Shown here piece by piece: positions 9,801-19,068 of a DNA stretch of 47,754 nt. Numbering within the stretch: position 1 is the first letter of the stretch; each line of letters begins with the position of its first letter. The position numbers and the translations under genes are program-made. The notes under the pieces are model-generated. The model was not told the DNA's origin. It saw only the letters and a list, made by a program, of their open reading frames with translations, and ran no database searches. This DNA comes from Chromatiaceae bacterium (GTDB taxonomy: Bacteria; Pseudomonadota; Gammaproteobacteria; SZUA-140), in the NCBI GenBank assembly GCA_003232725.1, contig QIJH01000176.1:1-47754 (forward strand), read 5' to 3'.

Positions 9801-10615
9801 ATGATGGCGGAGCCTGCGCGCAGTGAGTTTCATGTTGAAATTAAGTCAAGTGAAACCAACGCTGTTGATGTGCTGGCTGAGGTCTCGGGTCTCTCTAAGC
9901 AGCGGGTAAAAATGGCGATGCAGCGTGGCGCGGTGTGGCTGACCAGTCGCGGCTCCTGTCGTCGTATTCGTCGTGCAAAAAAGATGCTACGTGGCGGTGA
10001 TGAGTTAGATTTTTATTATGATGAAAAGGTATTGTTGAGCGATCCTGTTACGCCTACATTGATCGTTGATGAAGGTAACCTTGTGGTCTACTATCGCAGG
10101 GCAGTAAGTGGGGAGATCACTGTACAGTGAGTCGCTGGGCAGAGCAGCATCTTACCCCACAGCGCCCCAGCTTTATTATTCATCGTCTGGATCGGGCGGC
10201 GACCGGTTTTATCTTAGTGGGGCATAGCAAAAAAGCGGCTGCGGCACTCTCTCATCTTTTTCAATTACGCGAGATTGAAAAACGTTATCGGGTGGTTGTG
10301 CATGGTGAGTTCAGCCCGATCACCATTACTATTGAGATTGATGGTAAAGCCTCCACCTCACATGTGACACGGATTGAATTTGATGCTCAACAACAACGCT
10401 CGTTATTGTCAGTGCATATTGAGACGGGGCGTAAACATCAAATCAGGCGTCATCTATCTAAAAGTGGTTATGCAGTCGTGGGGGATCGCCTTTACGGAAC
10501 TGGAACTGATAAAGAAGACCTGCAATTGACTGCCTGTTATCTCGCTTTTAAATGTCCGCTAAGTGGCAAGCCCCGCCGTTACGCATTGGCTGATGAATTA
10601 CTGCCCACACTATAG
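9801..10615 (+). pseudogene. RluA-family pseudouridine synthase with S4-like N-terminus, frameshifted
   Basis: It would isomerise uridine to pseudouridine in RNA. Frame one (9801-10094) encodes an S4-like part ending TLIVDEGNLVVYY. The protein resumes in another frame from 10088 as LLSQGSKWGDHCTVSRW, then SFIIHRLDRAATG with the catalytic-Asp motif HRLDRA, and ends at 10615. Family members read VVYYKPxGLLSQ here, so KPxG is missing. The loss fits a 19-nt deletion between two copies of CTACTAT, one of which remains at 10088-10094. Everything else is well conserved. As written, frame one ends at TGA 10128-10130 and no complete enzyme is made. Confidence 0.85.
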
Positions 10616-11089
10616 TTTATGGCTCTTTGATAGCAGCCAGTAAACAATACCGAGCGACAGGGTGACGAGTGCAAAGGCGGTGATCATCATGGGTTCAAAT
10701 TCTTTTGGGTCCATCACCAGAAACTTTCTGGCGAGGGCAATAATGGCGATCAGCACCACAATCTTAACTTGTACCAGCAACCCCTTACCTTCCAAAATGG
10801 CATCGATTGAATTGCGAAATTCGAGTGCGATCAACAGTGTCAGCAGAATGCCAAAGGTGATCTGAAACATCTTGTAATCTACGCCGCCAGTGACTTGAGC
10901 CACGAGCATCTCATAGATGTTCTCTAGCAGGCTGAGAAGTGCGACGACAATAATCAGCGCCAGTACCAGGCTTACAATCAGAGTGACAACATATTCGAAG
11001 CGCTCAAATATGGTCAGCTCTGGCCACAACTCTTTGAGCCGTTGCAATCCTTTGCTGTTTGAGTGCACCAGTTTATTTTTATCCATCAT
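10610..11089 (-). CDS. PsiE-like phosphate-starvation-inducible membrane protein
   Basis: 159 aa with four hydrophobic segments (about 35-58, 72-90, 105-122 and 133-152). Conserved PsiE-family features include ALEFRNSIDAIL and VVLIAIIALARKFLVMD. The function of PsiE is unknown; the E. coli gene is induced by phosphate starvation. It lies close to the pst operon here, which fits a phosphate link. Its stop codon shares the palindrome CTATAG (10610-10615) with the convergent pseudouridine synthase gene, so the two stops are back to back. Confidence 0.75.
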   Translation of the reverse strand: MMDKNKLVHSNSKGLQRLKELWPELTIFERFEYVVTLIVSLVLALIIVVALLSLLENIYEMLVAQVTGGVDYKMFQITFGILLTLLIALEFRNSIDAILEGKGLLVQVKIVVLIAIIALARKFLVMDPKEFEPMMITAFALVTLSLGIVYWLLSKSHKL

Positions 11090-11257
11090 GCTGCCTTACG
11101 TTATCGATCATTTTCTCCTTTAATATAACGGCCTCTTGTGGCAATTGATGATCTGATACTACTCCCTTGTGAATAGAGGGGACATGTACATCTTAACCTT
11201 GTTTGCTAACTCCGTTATGATGCCTTTCTTTGATAGATGTGACTTTAGGAAGATGAA

Positions 11258-11644
11258 ATGAGCGAAGTAGAAATTGAGCTATCGGTGAATGTCTTTGATG
11301 AGCCGTTGATTGCCTGCGGGACTGACCCTGTGACTGGTTTTTTTCGTGACGGTTGTTGCAATACTAACGAGCAGGATTTTGGTTCTCATACCGTCTGTGT
11401 ACAGATGTCGACGGAATTTCTTGAGTACTCCCGTTTTAAGGGGAATGACCTTTCAACACCGATGCCAGAACATGGCTTTAAAGGGTTAAAGCAGGGTGAT
11501 AGCTGGTGCTTATGCGCACCGCGCTGGTTAGAGGCACATGAAGAGGGGATGGCACCCAAAGTATTTTTGAGACGGACACATAAAAGAGCACTGGATGTAG
11601 TGCCGATGGCAATATTGAGGAAGTATGCTGCAGACTTGAACTGA
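11258..11644 (+). CDS. DUF2237 family protein
   Basis: 128-aa soluble protein that matches the DUF2237 pattern: NVFDEPLIACGTDPVTGFFRDGCC, then GSHTVCVQM, GNDLSTPMPEHGFKGLKQGD and WCLCAPRW. Several conserved cysteines suggest metal binding or redox chemistry, but no function is established. ATG at 11258 follows AGGAAG with suitable spacing. It stands alone between psiE (divergent) and the pst operon. Confidence 0.85.
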   Translation: MSEVEIELSVNVFDEPLIACGTDPVTGFFRDGCCNTNEQDFGSHTVCVQMSTEFLEYSRFKGNDLSTPMPEHGFKGLKQGDSWCLCAPRWLEAHEEGMAPKVFLRRTHKRALDVVPMAILRKYAADLN

Positions 11645-11761
11645 TAAGAGATCGCTTAATCATTGATGGCCAGTGGCATTGTAAGGTTTTGATAATCGAT
11701 ACGACTACTACCTGGCCGGCACAAAATGTGTCGCAGTGAAATGGCTGAAAGGGGAGAGGGT

Positions 11762-12607
11762 ATGTTTCATCGTTGCAACATGGGTTTTTGGGCTGGTTTT
11801 TTGTTGTTGGGTGTGGTGTTGGCGGGGCCTTTCTATGCGGTGGCGACTACGATTAAAATTGCCGGATCAACCACTCTCTTACCGATTTTATCTGAAGCGG
11901 CAAAACAGTACCGTATTACCCATCCTGATTTGCGTTTAACTGTTTCAGGTGGCGGTTCTGGCATGGCCGTTGCCAATATTGAACGTGGTACGATTGATAT
12001 TGGGATGGCGTCTCGTCCACTCAGTGCGGGTGAAGCTGAGCGCCTCGGTAGTTCTACTGATGTGATCCCGGTGGCACGCGATGCGGTAGCGATTGCCGTC
12101 TCAAAGGCTGTCTATGAGAGTGGGGTAACACAGCTGTCGTTGGCACAAATCGCAGCGATCTATCGTGGTGAAATCCGCAACTGGCGTGAACTGGGTGGGC
12201 TGGATGCAACGATTCTGGTGATTGATAAAGAGGCCTCTCGTGGCACGCGCCATGTCTTTGCTTCTGTGGTGCTGGGCAACTCACGCGCACGTGCACCGGG
12301 CGCGACGATCATCACCGGCTCTAATAATGAAGAGCAATCTGTGATTTCACGCAGTGATCAAGCAATCGGAATGCTCTCTAATGCATGGTTAAATGATCGT
12401 GTACGTGCGATAGCGGTAGGTGAAGGCGATGCGGCTCTCTTACCCACGCTTGAAAATGTTGCGCTGGGACGCTATGTGATCAAACGTGATCTTAATATAC
12501 TGGTGCCAAAGGGCAGTGGTGTTGAGGTAAAAGAATTTGTTGATTTTCTACGTTCAGATCAGGGGCAGGCGATTGTGGAGATGGTAGGCTTTCATTCGGT
12601 GAGATAG
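11762..12607 (+). CDS. pstS: phosphate ABC transporter substrate-binding protein
   Basis: Periplasmic phosphate-binding protein. The ATG at 11762 is preceded by GGGGAGAGGG and begins a signal peptide (FWAGFLLLGVVLAGPFYAVA, probable cleavage after AVA), so the upstream in-frame ATG at 11726 is rejected. The mature part starts TTIKIAGSTTLLPIL, with SGGGSGMAVANI and EASRGTRHVF phosphate-contact-type motifs. 281 aa. It is the first gene of pstSCAB, only 4 bases from pstC. No clear Pho box was recognised upstream. No phoU follows. Confidence 0.88.
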   Translation: MFHRCNMGFWAGFLLLGVVLAGPFYAVATTIKIAGSTTLLPILSEAAKQYRITHPDLRLTVSGGGSGMAVANIERGTIDIGMASRPLSAGEAERLGSSTDVIPVARDAVAIAVSKAVYESGVTQLSLAQIAAIYRGEIRNWRELGGLDATILVIDKEASRGTRHVFASVVLGNSRARAPGATIITGSNNEEQSVISRSDQAIGMLSNAWLNDRVRAIAVGEGDAALLPTLENVALGRYVIKRDLNILVPKGSGVEVKEFVDFLRSDQGQAIVEMVGFHSVR

Positions 12608-12611
12608 CGCT

Positions 12612-13454
12612 GTGATATTGCGCTGGTGGTTATCGACGTCTGCGCTGTTATCTTCGTTGACGATTGTGCTGGTATTCGGTTTTTTGCTGCAAAGTAGTTG
12701 GCCATTGATTCAGCAGCAGGGCATCACCTTTATCATTGGTGATGAGTGGTACCCCTTTGAGTCACTGTACGGCATGTTACCGGCGCTGGTGGGTACTGTG
12801 TGGGCGGTGGCATTAGCGTTGTTGATTGCGCTGCCCTGTGGCGTTGCGGCGGCAATTTTATGTGCTGAGTTGTTGCCTGCTCAATTACGTGGCGCAATGC
12901 GTTTTAGTATGGAGCTGATGGCCGGGGTGCCTTCTGTTGTTTATGGTCTGCTCGGTATGTGGGTGTTGCTACCGCTATTAGAATCCCAGCTAGACCTGTT
13001 GACTGGACGCACGCTATTAGCTGCTGGTCTGTTACTCGCGTTAATGATTCTTCCCACTATTATGGTGCTCTCTGAAGATGCGATACGTGCGGTGAGTCAA
13101 TCACAGCGCGAAGCGGCAAAGAACCTGGGAATTGGCTGGGATGCCATGTTATGGCGTGTGCTGCTGCCGCAGGCGTGGCCCGGAATTCGCGTTGCAACCC
13201 TGCTTGCCACTGGACGCGCCATGGGTGAAACCGTTGCGGTGATGTTGGTGGTGGGCTCTATCGACCGCATTCCTGACCCTTTCTATAATTTTCTGCAACC
13301 GGCGCAAACGCTGACATCGCGCATCGGACGTGAGATGGCGGAAGCGAGTATCGGATCACTGCATTGGGCAGCATTGCTCTTTTGTGGCCTGCTATTGGCG
13401 ATAATCGCAATAGGATTATCGCTGCTGATTCAGCGTAAGGTAGTGGCTGCATGA
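12612..13454 (+). CDS. pstC: phosphate ABC transporter permease PstC
   Basis: Inner-membrane permease half of the phosphate importer; 280 aa with six hydrophobic segments. The ABC permease EAA-type loop is SQREAAKNLGIGWDAMLWRVLLPQAWPGI (residues about 164-192). GTG start at 12612, 4 bases after the pstS stop; the stop overlaps the pstA start by 4 bases. It pairs with PstA as a heterodimer. Confidence 0.88.
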   Translation: MILRWWLSTSALLSSLTIVLVFGFLLQSSWPLIQQQGITFIIGDEWYPFESLYGMLPALVGTVWAVALALLIALPCGVAAAILCAELLPAQLRGAMRFSMELMAGVPSVVYGLLGMWVLLPLLESQLDLLTGRTLLAAGLLLALMILPTIMVLSEDAIRAVSQSQREAAKNLGIGWDAMLWRVLLPQAWPGIRVATLLATGRAMGETVAVMLVVGSIDRIPDPFYNFLQPAQTLTSRIGREMAEASIGSLHWAALLFCGLLLAIIAIGLSLLIQRKVVAA

Positions 13455-14314
13455 GCGTACTTCAACAGCAATATCGAAATATGCTTAATCGATACACGCA
13501 CGGTAAAGCGCTGGTGCTGTTACTGGCACTGCCTGCACTGTTAATTCCAACCATGGTGCTCTGTTACATCTTTTGGCAGGCAGCACCGGTACTCGACTGG
13601 AATTTTTTGTTTGGTACGGCGGATGGCATTGGTTTTGGGGTGACTGAGGGCATCTTTTCTCAGTTAGTGGGTTCATTATTGCTGGCAACGATGGCATGCC
13701 TTATCGCGACCCCTTTTGCGCTGGGTACGGCACTTTATTATCGCACCTTTGCAACGCCCTGGCAGCAACAGTTGCTGAGCGCCCTGTTTAATATGTTGCA
13801 GGGTATACCACCGATTGTCTTTGGTCTGTGTGGTCTGGTGGTATTGGTGAACCTGTTTTCATGGGGTGTTTCATTGCTAAGTGGCGCGGTGGTGTTGGCG
13901 GTGGTGGTGTTACCGTTACTGGCGCTCAATACGTTGGCCACATTAGAACGCATACCCAATGAATATAGTGAAGCCGGCAGTGCGCTTGGTTTAACAAAAG
14001 GGGCGATTATTTTACGTCTGTGGTTACCGCGTAGTTGGCGCCAGTTGTTGACTGGCTTGCTGCTGGCGATGGCGCGCGCGCTGAGTGAAACTGCGCCCAT
14101 TATGTTTACTGCAACGGTTTTTTCCGGAGTGGTTTGGCCGGATTCTATTTTTTCACCTGTCACCACGTTGCAGACTCATATATTCTATCTTGCGCAGGAG
14201 GGGAATGATCCGTTATTGATTAGTATTGCCTGGGGAAGTGCGGCAGTGCTGGTTTTACTGGTCGCATTTTTTGCTCTGTTGGCAAGGTTGTTACCAAAAT
14301 CAGGAGGTAATTAG
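13451..14314 (+). CDS. pstA: phosphate ABC transporter permease PstA
   Basis: Second permease subunit, 287 aa, six predicted membrane helices, with the cytoplasmic loop EAGSALGLTKGAIILRLWLPRSW that contacts the ATPase. ATGA overlap with pstC; the stop TAG shares a base with the pstB GTG start. The tight spacing argues for one polycistronic message. Confidence 0.88.
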   Translation: MSVLQQQYRNMLNRYTHGKALVLLLALPALLIPTMVLCYIFWQAAPVLDWNFLFGTADGIGFGVTEGIFSQLVGSLLLATMACLIATPFALGTALYYRTFATPWQQQLLSALFNMLQGIPPIVFGLCGLVVLVNLFSWGVSLLSGAVVLAVVVLPLLALNTLATLERIPNEYSEAGSALGLTKGAIILRLWLPRSWRQLLTGLLLAMARALSETAPIMFTATVFSGVVWPDSIFSPVTTLQTHIFYLAQEGNDPLLISIAWGSAAVLVLLVAFFALLARLLPKSGGN

Positions 14315-15132
14315 TGGTCGCAGATCTCAGGCATGATGATTTTCTTCAAGCAGAACCGGCTGGGCCGCTTGAGTCATCTCAAAACCAGCCGTCAGCAGTG
14401 TTAACGGTAGAAAAACTGGCGCTGAGCCTCGCTGGAAAAGAAATTTTACAGCAGGTCGATTTTTCATTGTCAGCGATTGGTGTGACCTCTGTAATAGGGC
14501 CGTCGGGTGCTGGTAAAAGTTCTCTGTTGCGCTGTTTGAATGGTTTGGAAAGCGGATGGACAGGTGGCGTAAAAATTGATGGAAATGATATTCGCCAATG
14601 GCCTGGCGGCTGGGATCAATTGCGCCGTCATGTGGGGTTGATCGCACAAAAACCACTGGTCTTTAATACTTCGATTCGTGCCAATGTTTGTTTTGGACTT
14701 CACGGCTGGCGTCAGCGCCGCCGTGCTGATGGATTGGTTAAAGCATCATTGCAGCAGGCAGCACTGTGGGATGAAGTGGCAGATCGACTTGATGCAGCAG
14801 CGACGACACTCTCTGTGGGGCAGCAACAGCGCCTTTGTATTGCGCGCGCGATTGCCATCAAACCGAAGATTCTACTGCTTGATGAACCAACCGCATCATT
14901 AGACCCGCTCTCAAAGCAGTTGATAGAGCAGTCGATGTTACAGCTTGCACAGCAGATTCCGCTGATCTGTGTCACGCACGACCTGGAACAGGCGCAGCGC
15001 CTCAAGGGGCAGGTTATTTTTATGTGTGATGGACGGGTGATTGAGCAAGCCGCGAGCGATCAGTTTTTTAGGCAGCCGCAGCAGATTGAAACACGTGAGT
15101 TTTTGCGCTGGAGTGTGTGTGACTGTGATTAA
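14314..15132 (+). CDS. pstB: phosphate ABC transporter ATP-binding protein
   Basis: ATPase of the phosphate importer, 272 aa. Walker A is GPSGAGKSS (about 62-70), the signature LSVGQQQRLCIARA (about 166), and Walker B ILLLDEPTASLD (about 185-196), followed by a His switch in CVTHDLEQA. The GTG at 14314 touches the pstA stop. The first 30 residues are poorly conserved, so a later start is possible. The usual phoU regulator does not follow; the next 305 bases are non-coding and lead to cysS. Confidence 0.85.
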   Translation: MVADLRHDDFLQAEPAGPLESSQNQPSAVLTVEKLALSLAGKEILQQVDFSLSAIGVTSVIGPSGAGKSSLLRCLNGLESGWTGGVKIDGNDIRQWPGGWDQLRRHVGLIAQKPLVFNTSIRANVCFGLHGWRQRRRADGLVKASLQQAALWDEVADRLDAAATTLSVGQQQRLCIARAIAIKPKILLLDEPTASLDPLSKQLIEQSMLQLAQQIPLICVTHDLEQAQRLKGQVIFMCDGRVIEQAASDQFFRQPQQIETREFLRWSVCDCD

Positions 15133-15437
15133 ACCTACAGCCTCTAGTCGTAACGGCTGCAACTGAGATTGCAACTGCATGTGGAATAGCATAGATAATT
15201 AATATTTTTCTTATTTTAATCAATTGATTAAAATGAATAATAAACCTTATTTATAGCCTGTTCGAGGTGGCAATATGCGCGTCAAATTAGTGCTAAATCG
15301 CACTGTGAGTGGCTAGAAATGTAAGTTATGTTCCTTATGCGTCATGGTGGGAGTGTCCGTGTGCGGCGATCTGCGTATAATGGCCAATCTATCGTTTGCT
15401 GCCCCCCTTAATTAATATAAAAATAACCAAGAGTTTT
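15133..15437. other. pstB-cysS intergenic region
   Basis: No gene seen. It is AT-rich in the middle, with a long perfect palindrome at 15213-15234 (listed separately). A TATAAT at 15376-15381 could be the cysS -10 box, but the hexamer 17 bases upstream (GTGTCC) is a poor -35. Confidence 0.5.
15213..15234. repeat. 22-bp perfect AT-rich palindrome
   Basis: The half-site ATTTTAATCAA at 15213-15223 is followed directly by its exact complement at 15224-15234. It has no loop, so it looks more like a dimeric operator than a terminator. Which regulator, and whether it acts on pst or cysS, is unknown. Confidence 0.5.
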
Positions 15438-16841
15438 ATGATGTTGCAGATCTACAACACCCTTAACAATCAAAAAGAACGCTTTGTACCGATTGAACCC
15501 GGCAAGGTGAAAATGTACGTCTGTGGGATGACGGTTTATGACTACTGCCATGTTGGCCACGCACGGGTGCTGGTGGTGTTTGATGTGATTGCACGTTACC
15601 TGCGTGAAAGCGGCTATGAGCTGACATATGTGCGTAACATCACCGATATTGATGATAAAATCATCACTCGTGCTAATGAAAGTGGCGAGACGATTGAGGC
15701 GCTCACCTCGCATTTTATCGATGCGATGCGTGAAGATGCCGCTGCACTTGGGGTGTTGCCGCCTGATGCAGAGCCATGTGCAACGACTTCGATGGATCAG
15801 ATCATCAAGATGATTAAAACCCTGATTGAAAAGGAGTATGCCTACGCCGGTGATAATGGCGATGTCTATTACGATGTGAGCCGTTTTGATGGCTATGGCC
15901 AACTCTCAGGTAAACGAATTGAAGACTTGCGTGCTGGTGAGCGGGTTGGGGTGGATAGTGCCAAAGATGACCCGCTCGATTTTGTATTGTGGAAATCAGC
16001 CAAGCTGAATGAGCCGAGTTGGGAGTCTCCATGGGGCAATGGTCGTCCGGGCTGGCATATCGAATGTTCCGCGATGGCGACTGATTGTTTAGGGAATCAT
16101 TTTGATATCCACGGTGGTGGGCTAGACCTTCAGTTCCCACACCATGAAAACGAGATTGCACAGAGCGAAGCCGCAACCGGTTGCCAGTTTGTCAATTACT
16201 GGATCCATAACGGCTTTGTGCAGATTAATGAAGAGAAGATGTCCAAGTCACTGGGTAACTTTTTTACCTTGCGTGAAGTGTTAAAAACATATGCGCCAGA
16301 AGTGATCCGTTATTTTATTCTGGCCAGTCACTACCGCAGCCCACTTAACTATGCGGATCAAAATCTCGATGGTGCCAAGCTGGCATTAGCGCGTTTTTAC
16401 ACCGCGCTACGTAGTGTCGATGTCACTTTGGTGACCGATGGCGGTGAATACCAGGCGCGTTTCCGTGCTGCGATGGATGATGACTTCAACACCCCGGAAG
16501 CGTTGGCGGTACTCTTTGAAATGGCGACTGTATTGAACCGTGCCAAGAGTGATAAAGATGCTCAGCTGGCGTCACTGCTGGCAGGCAACCTGCGCTATCT
16601 TGCGGGTGTGATTGGTTTGCTGCAAGGCGATGCAGATACCTTTCTAAAAGGCCACGCGACGCCTGGTGGGCTGAGTGATGAGCAGATCGAAACCCTGCTG
16701 CAACAGCGCATCGATGCCAAGCAGGCAAAAGCGTGGGGTGAAGCGGACCGCATTCGTGATGAATTGCTGGAACAAGGGGTGATTGTCGAAGATGGTGCGG
16801 CTGGTAGTCGTTGGCGTAGAGGGCCATTTATTGCTCAGTGA
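15438..16841 (+). CDS. cysS: cysteinyl-tRNA synthetase
   Basis: Class I synthetase that charges tRNA-Cys. It begins [12 protein letters not shown], as relatives do (an in-frame TTG at 15396 is rejected; 15441 is also possible). Motifs: zinc-site and HIGH region [16 protein letters not shown] (HVGH about 38-41), [24 protein letters not shown] and KMSKS (about 266-270). At 467 residues it is a normal length. It stands alone, with terminator-like hairpins between it and the convergent sulP gene. Confidence 0.96.
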   Translation: MMLQIYNTLNNQKERFVPIEPGKVKMYVCGMTVYDYCHVGHARVLVVFDVIARYLRESGYELTYVRNITDIDDKIITRANESGETIEALTSHFIDAMREDAAALGVLPPDAEPCATTSMDQIIKMIKTLIEKEYAYAGDNGDVYYDVSRFDGYGQLSGKRIEDLRAGERVGVDSAKDDPLDFVLWKSAKLNEPSWESPWGNGRPGWHIECSAMATDCLGNHFDIHGGGLDLQFPHHENEIAQSEAATGCQFVNYWIHNGFVQINEEKMSKSLGNFFTLREVLKTYAPEVIRYFILASHYRSPLNYADQNLDGAKLALARFYTALRSVDVTLVTDGGEYQARFRAAMDDDFNTPEALAVLFEMATVLNRAKSDKDAQLASLLAGNLRYLAGVIGLLQGDADTFLKGHATPGGLSDEQIETLLQQRIDAKQAKAWGEADRIRDELLEQGVIVEDGAAGSRWRRGPFIAQ

Positions 16842-17008
16842 GGGCGCAGTAAACGTATTCTGGGGCGCGGTGTTATTATAGTATAGGTATAGGCGATAGT
16901 GTTTTTAGAATAATTGCTACTTGAGTCTGGACTATCATTGAAATGATGGACACAACTGCTACACAAAAATTCAGAGATGACCTCGCTATCTTTATTACCA
17001 TTCCAGAT

Positions 17009-17034
17009 AAAGAGCGGCGTCGGTGTCGCTCTTT
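17009..17034. terminator. bidirectional hairpin between cysS and sulP
   Basis: A perfect 8-bp stem AAAGAGCG/CGCTCTTT extends inward through wobble pairs to a tiny loop. The A and T ends give short T-runs in both directions. It sits between the convergent genes cysS and sulP. Confidence 0.65.
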
Positions 17035-17061
17035 GTGATCATCTGTTTTGCATGCTCCCCC

Positions 17062-18660
17062 TCACTCAGCAGATGACGCGGTGGTTTTATTCTGCGCGCT
17101 GGTAGAAACGTGATAGTGAGGATCCTCTGAAACATTCACCTCAATCAGCTCTTTTGCATCTTGTAACAATACCTGGCATTCAGGACTTAAATGCTTCAAA
17201 ATTAGTTTTTTATCGGCCGCTTGATATTTTTTTGTTAGATTGTCGATGGCTTCAATCCCGGTGTGATCATATACACGTGAGTGCATGAAATCGATACTCA
17301 CCGTTTGAGGGTCATGTTGGGGATCAAACTGGTCGATAAAGTTCTTGGCTGATGCAAAGAATAGCGGCCCATGTACCTTGTATTCTTTGATGGTTTCACC
17401 ATCATTTTCCGTGGTGTTTGCTTCGAGAATAATACGTTCTGCATGCTGCCAGGCAAAAACCAGGGCAGAGATGATGACGCCTGCAATAACTGCAACCGCT
17501 AAATCAAACATCACGGTTAACACCGTCACCAGCACCATAATAAAGGCGTCAGCTTTTGTCATTCCGCGCATAATGTTCCAGCTTGACCAGTTAAATGTCG
17601 CAATCACAACAAAGAACATCAAACCAACCAGGGCACCGATGGGTACCATCTCAATCCACGAAGAGGCGACCAAAACAATCATTAACAAGCCAGACGCTGC
17701 TACCACTCCAGAGAGTCTACCTCTGCCCCCAGAGTTAACATTAATCATCGACTGGCCTATCAACGCACAACCACCCATGGTGCCAAATGCACCCGCGGTG
17801 CAGTTAGCTGCGCCTAATGCGATACACTCTTTATTCGCTTTACCACGCGTTTCAGTGATGTCATCAATCAAGGTCATTGTCAGCAGTGACTCAACCGAAC
17901 CAATAATTGTTAGAATGAGCGCGTAAGGGAGAATAATCCACAGGGTTGCGAAAGAGAAAAAGTCTGGTGGTAGTGCAGTAAACCAGCTTAATCCTTGAAA
18001 ACCACCCTCTTTACCATCACCAAAAATTAGCGACGCTAACGTCCCGGAAACTGATGCGCGATCACCCACTGTCACCGCATTAATATCAAATATCACCACC
18101 GCCACAGAAACCAGCACAATGGCTGCAAGTGCAGAAGGCACTGCTTTAGTCAATCGTGGTAAAAGATAGATAATCGCCATCGTTGCGGCAATGATCATTG
18201 CCATAATCATCATGCTGTCAGTCGATAACCAATCTCCATCGGCATCTTTAAACTGGCTAAATTGTGCGAATAAGATGATTAGTGCTAAACCATTGACGAA
18301 TCCCAACATCACTGGTGCAGGCACCATTCGAATAAAGCGTCCCCACTTCATCACGCCGATAAAAATTTGAAACATGCCCATCAAGATGACCGCAGCAAAT
18401 AGAAAAGAGGCACCATGTTCCATCACCAAATGCATCATCACAACGGCCAATGAGCCGGCCGCCGCACTGATCATACCAGGACGACCACCAAACATTGCGG
18501 TGATGAAACCAACAATAATCGCTGCGTACAACCCCACCAGTGGATGTACTCCCGCAACAAATGCAAATGCCACCGCTTCTGGTACCAAGGCGAGACACAC
18601 GGTGATACCAGAGAGTAGATCAGCTTTAAGGTTATTGTGGGGGGGGCGTAGATCAAACAT
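17062..18660 (-). CDS. SulP-family anion transporter with STAS domain
   Basis: Inner-membrane anion carrier of 532 aa. It has 10-14 hydrophobic helices over about residues 10-420 and the SulP signature region LSGITVCLALVPEAVAFAFVAGVHPLVGLYAA near the N-terminus. A short cytoplasmic STAS domain follows (about 430-515, KVHGPLFFASAKNFIDQF). The substrate may be sulfate, bicarbonate or another anion; sequence alone does not tell, and no carbonic anhydrase or sulfur gene lies beside it. Confidence 0.85.
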   Translation of the reverse strand: MFDLRPPHNNLKADLLSGITVCLALVPEAVAFAFVAGVHPLVGLYAAIIVGFITAMFGGRPGMISAAAGSLAVVMMHLVMEHGASFLFAAVILMGMFQIFIGVMKWGRFIRMVPAPVMLGFVNGLALIILFAQFSQFKDADGDWLSTDSMMIMAMIIAATMAIIYLLPRLTKAVPSALAAIVLVSVAVVIFDINAVTVGDRASVSGTLASLIFGDGKEGGFQGLSWFTALPPDFFSFATLWIILPYALILTIIGSVESLLTMTLIDDITETRGKANKECIALGAANCTAGAFGTMGGCALIGQSMINVNSGGRGRLSGVVAASGLLMIVLVASSWIEMVPIGALVGLMFFVVIATFNWSSWNIMRGMTKADAFIMVLVTVLTVMFDLAVAVIAGVIISALVFAWQHAERIILEANTTENDGETIKEYKVHGPLFFASAKNFIDQFDPQHDPQTVSIDFMHSRVYDHTGIEAIDNLTKKYQAADKKLILKHLSPECQVLLQDAKELIEVNVSEDPHYHVSTSAQNKTTASSAE

Positions 18661-18799
18661 GTGCGGGGGGCTCTCGAGTGTAGGGCGAATTCGAGGGCAG
18701 TATTATACAGAAATCAGCCCGTTTCTGCAATTGACTGGTTTTCAAGGCTTTTTTCTAATAGAGTAGGGCGGAATATGGAGAGCGACGAACATTTTTTAT

Positions 18800-18834
18800 A
18801 AAGACCCTTGCGAAGATAACCCGCAAGGCTCTTT
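18800..18834 (-). terminator. rho-independent terminator of the cold-shock gene
   Basis: Read on the minus strand, a CCTTGCG/CGCAAGG stem is flanked by AAAGA and TCTTT, which extend the pairing past one mismatch. It lies 28 bases past the cold-shock stop and is followed by an A/T-rich run. Confidence 0.7.
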
Positions 18835-18861
18835 ACCAAGAGCAGCGCATTAATGCATTAT

Positions 18862-19068
18862 TTAGCTATCAGCTGATACTTGTGATGCCTGAAGGCCTTT
18901 AGGGCCATCTTCAACGTTGAAGCTGACGGCTTGTCCTTCTGCTAGTGTTTTAAACCCATCACCAGCGATTGCTGAGAAGTGGACAAAAACATCTGCGCTG
19001 CCATCAGCGGGAGTGATGAAACCGAAACCTTTAGATTCGTTAAACCATTTAACGGTGCCTGTAACCAT
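18862..19068 (-). CDS. cold-shock domain protein (CspA family)
   Basis: Small single-stranded nucleic-acid-binding protein of 68 aa. It starts [20 protein letters not shown] with RNP1 (KGFGFI) and carries RNP2 (VFVHFSAI); it ends [11 protein letters not shown]. The ATG with complement at 19066-19068 is chosen because it gives the canonical Csp start and has AGAGG upstream. A start 12 codons further out is rejected. The long, structured, AT-rich 5' region is usual for cold-shock messages. It acts as an RNA chaperone or transcription antiterminator. Confidence 0.93.
   Translation of the reverse strand: MVTGTVKWFNESKGFGFITPADGSADVFVHFSAIAGDGFKTLAEGQAVSFNVEDGPKGLQASQVSADS

Noticed and set aside
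15213..15234. FNR-type site
   Set aside because: The FNR pattern is TTGAT-N4-ATCAA; here the half-sites are in the reverse order (ATCAATTGAT core).
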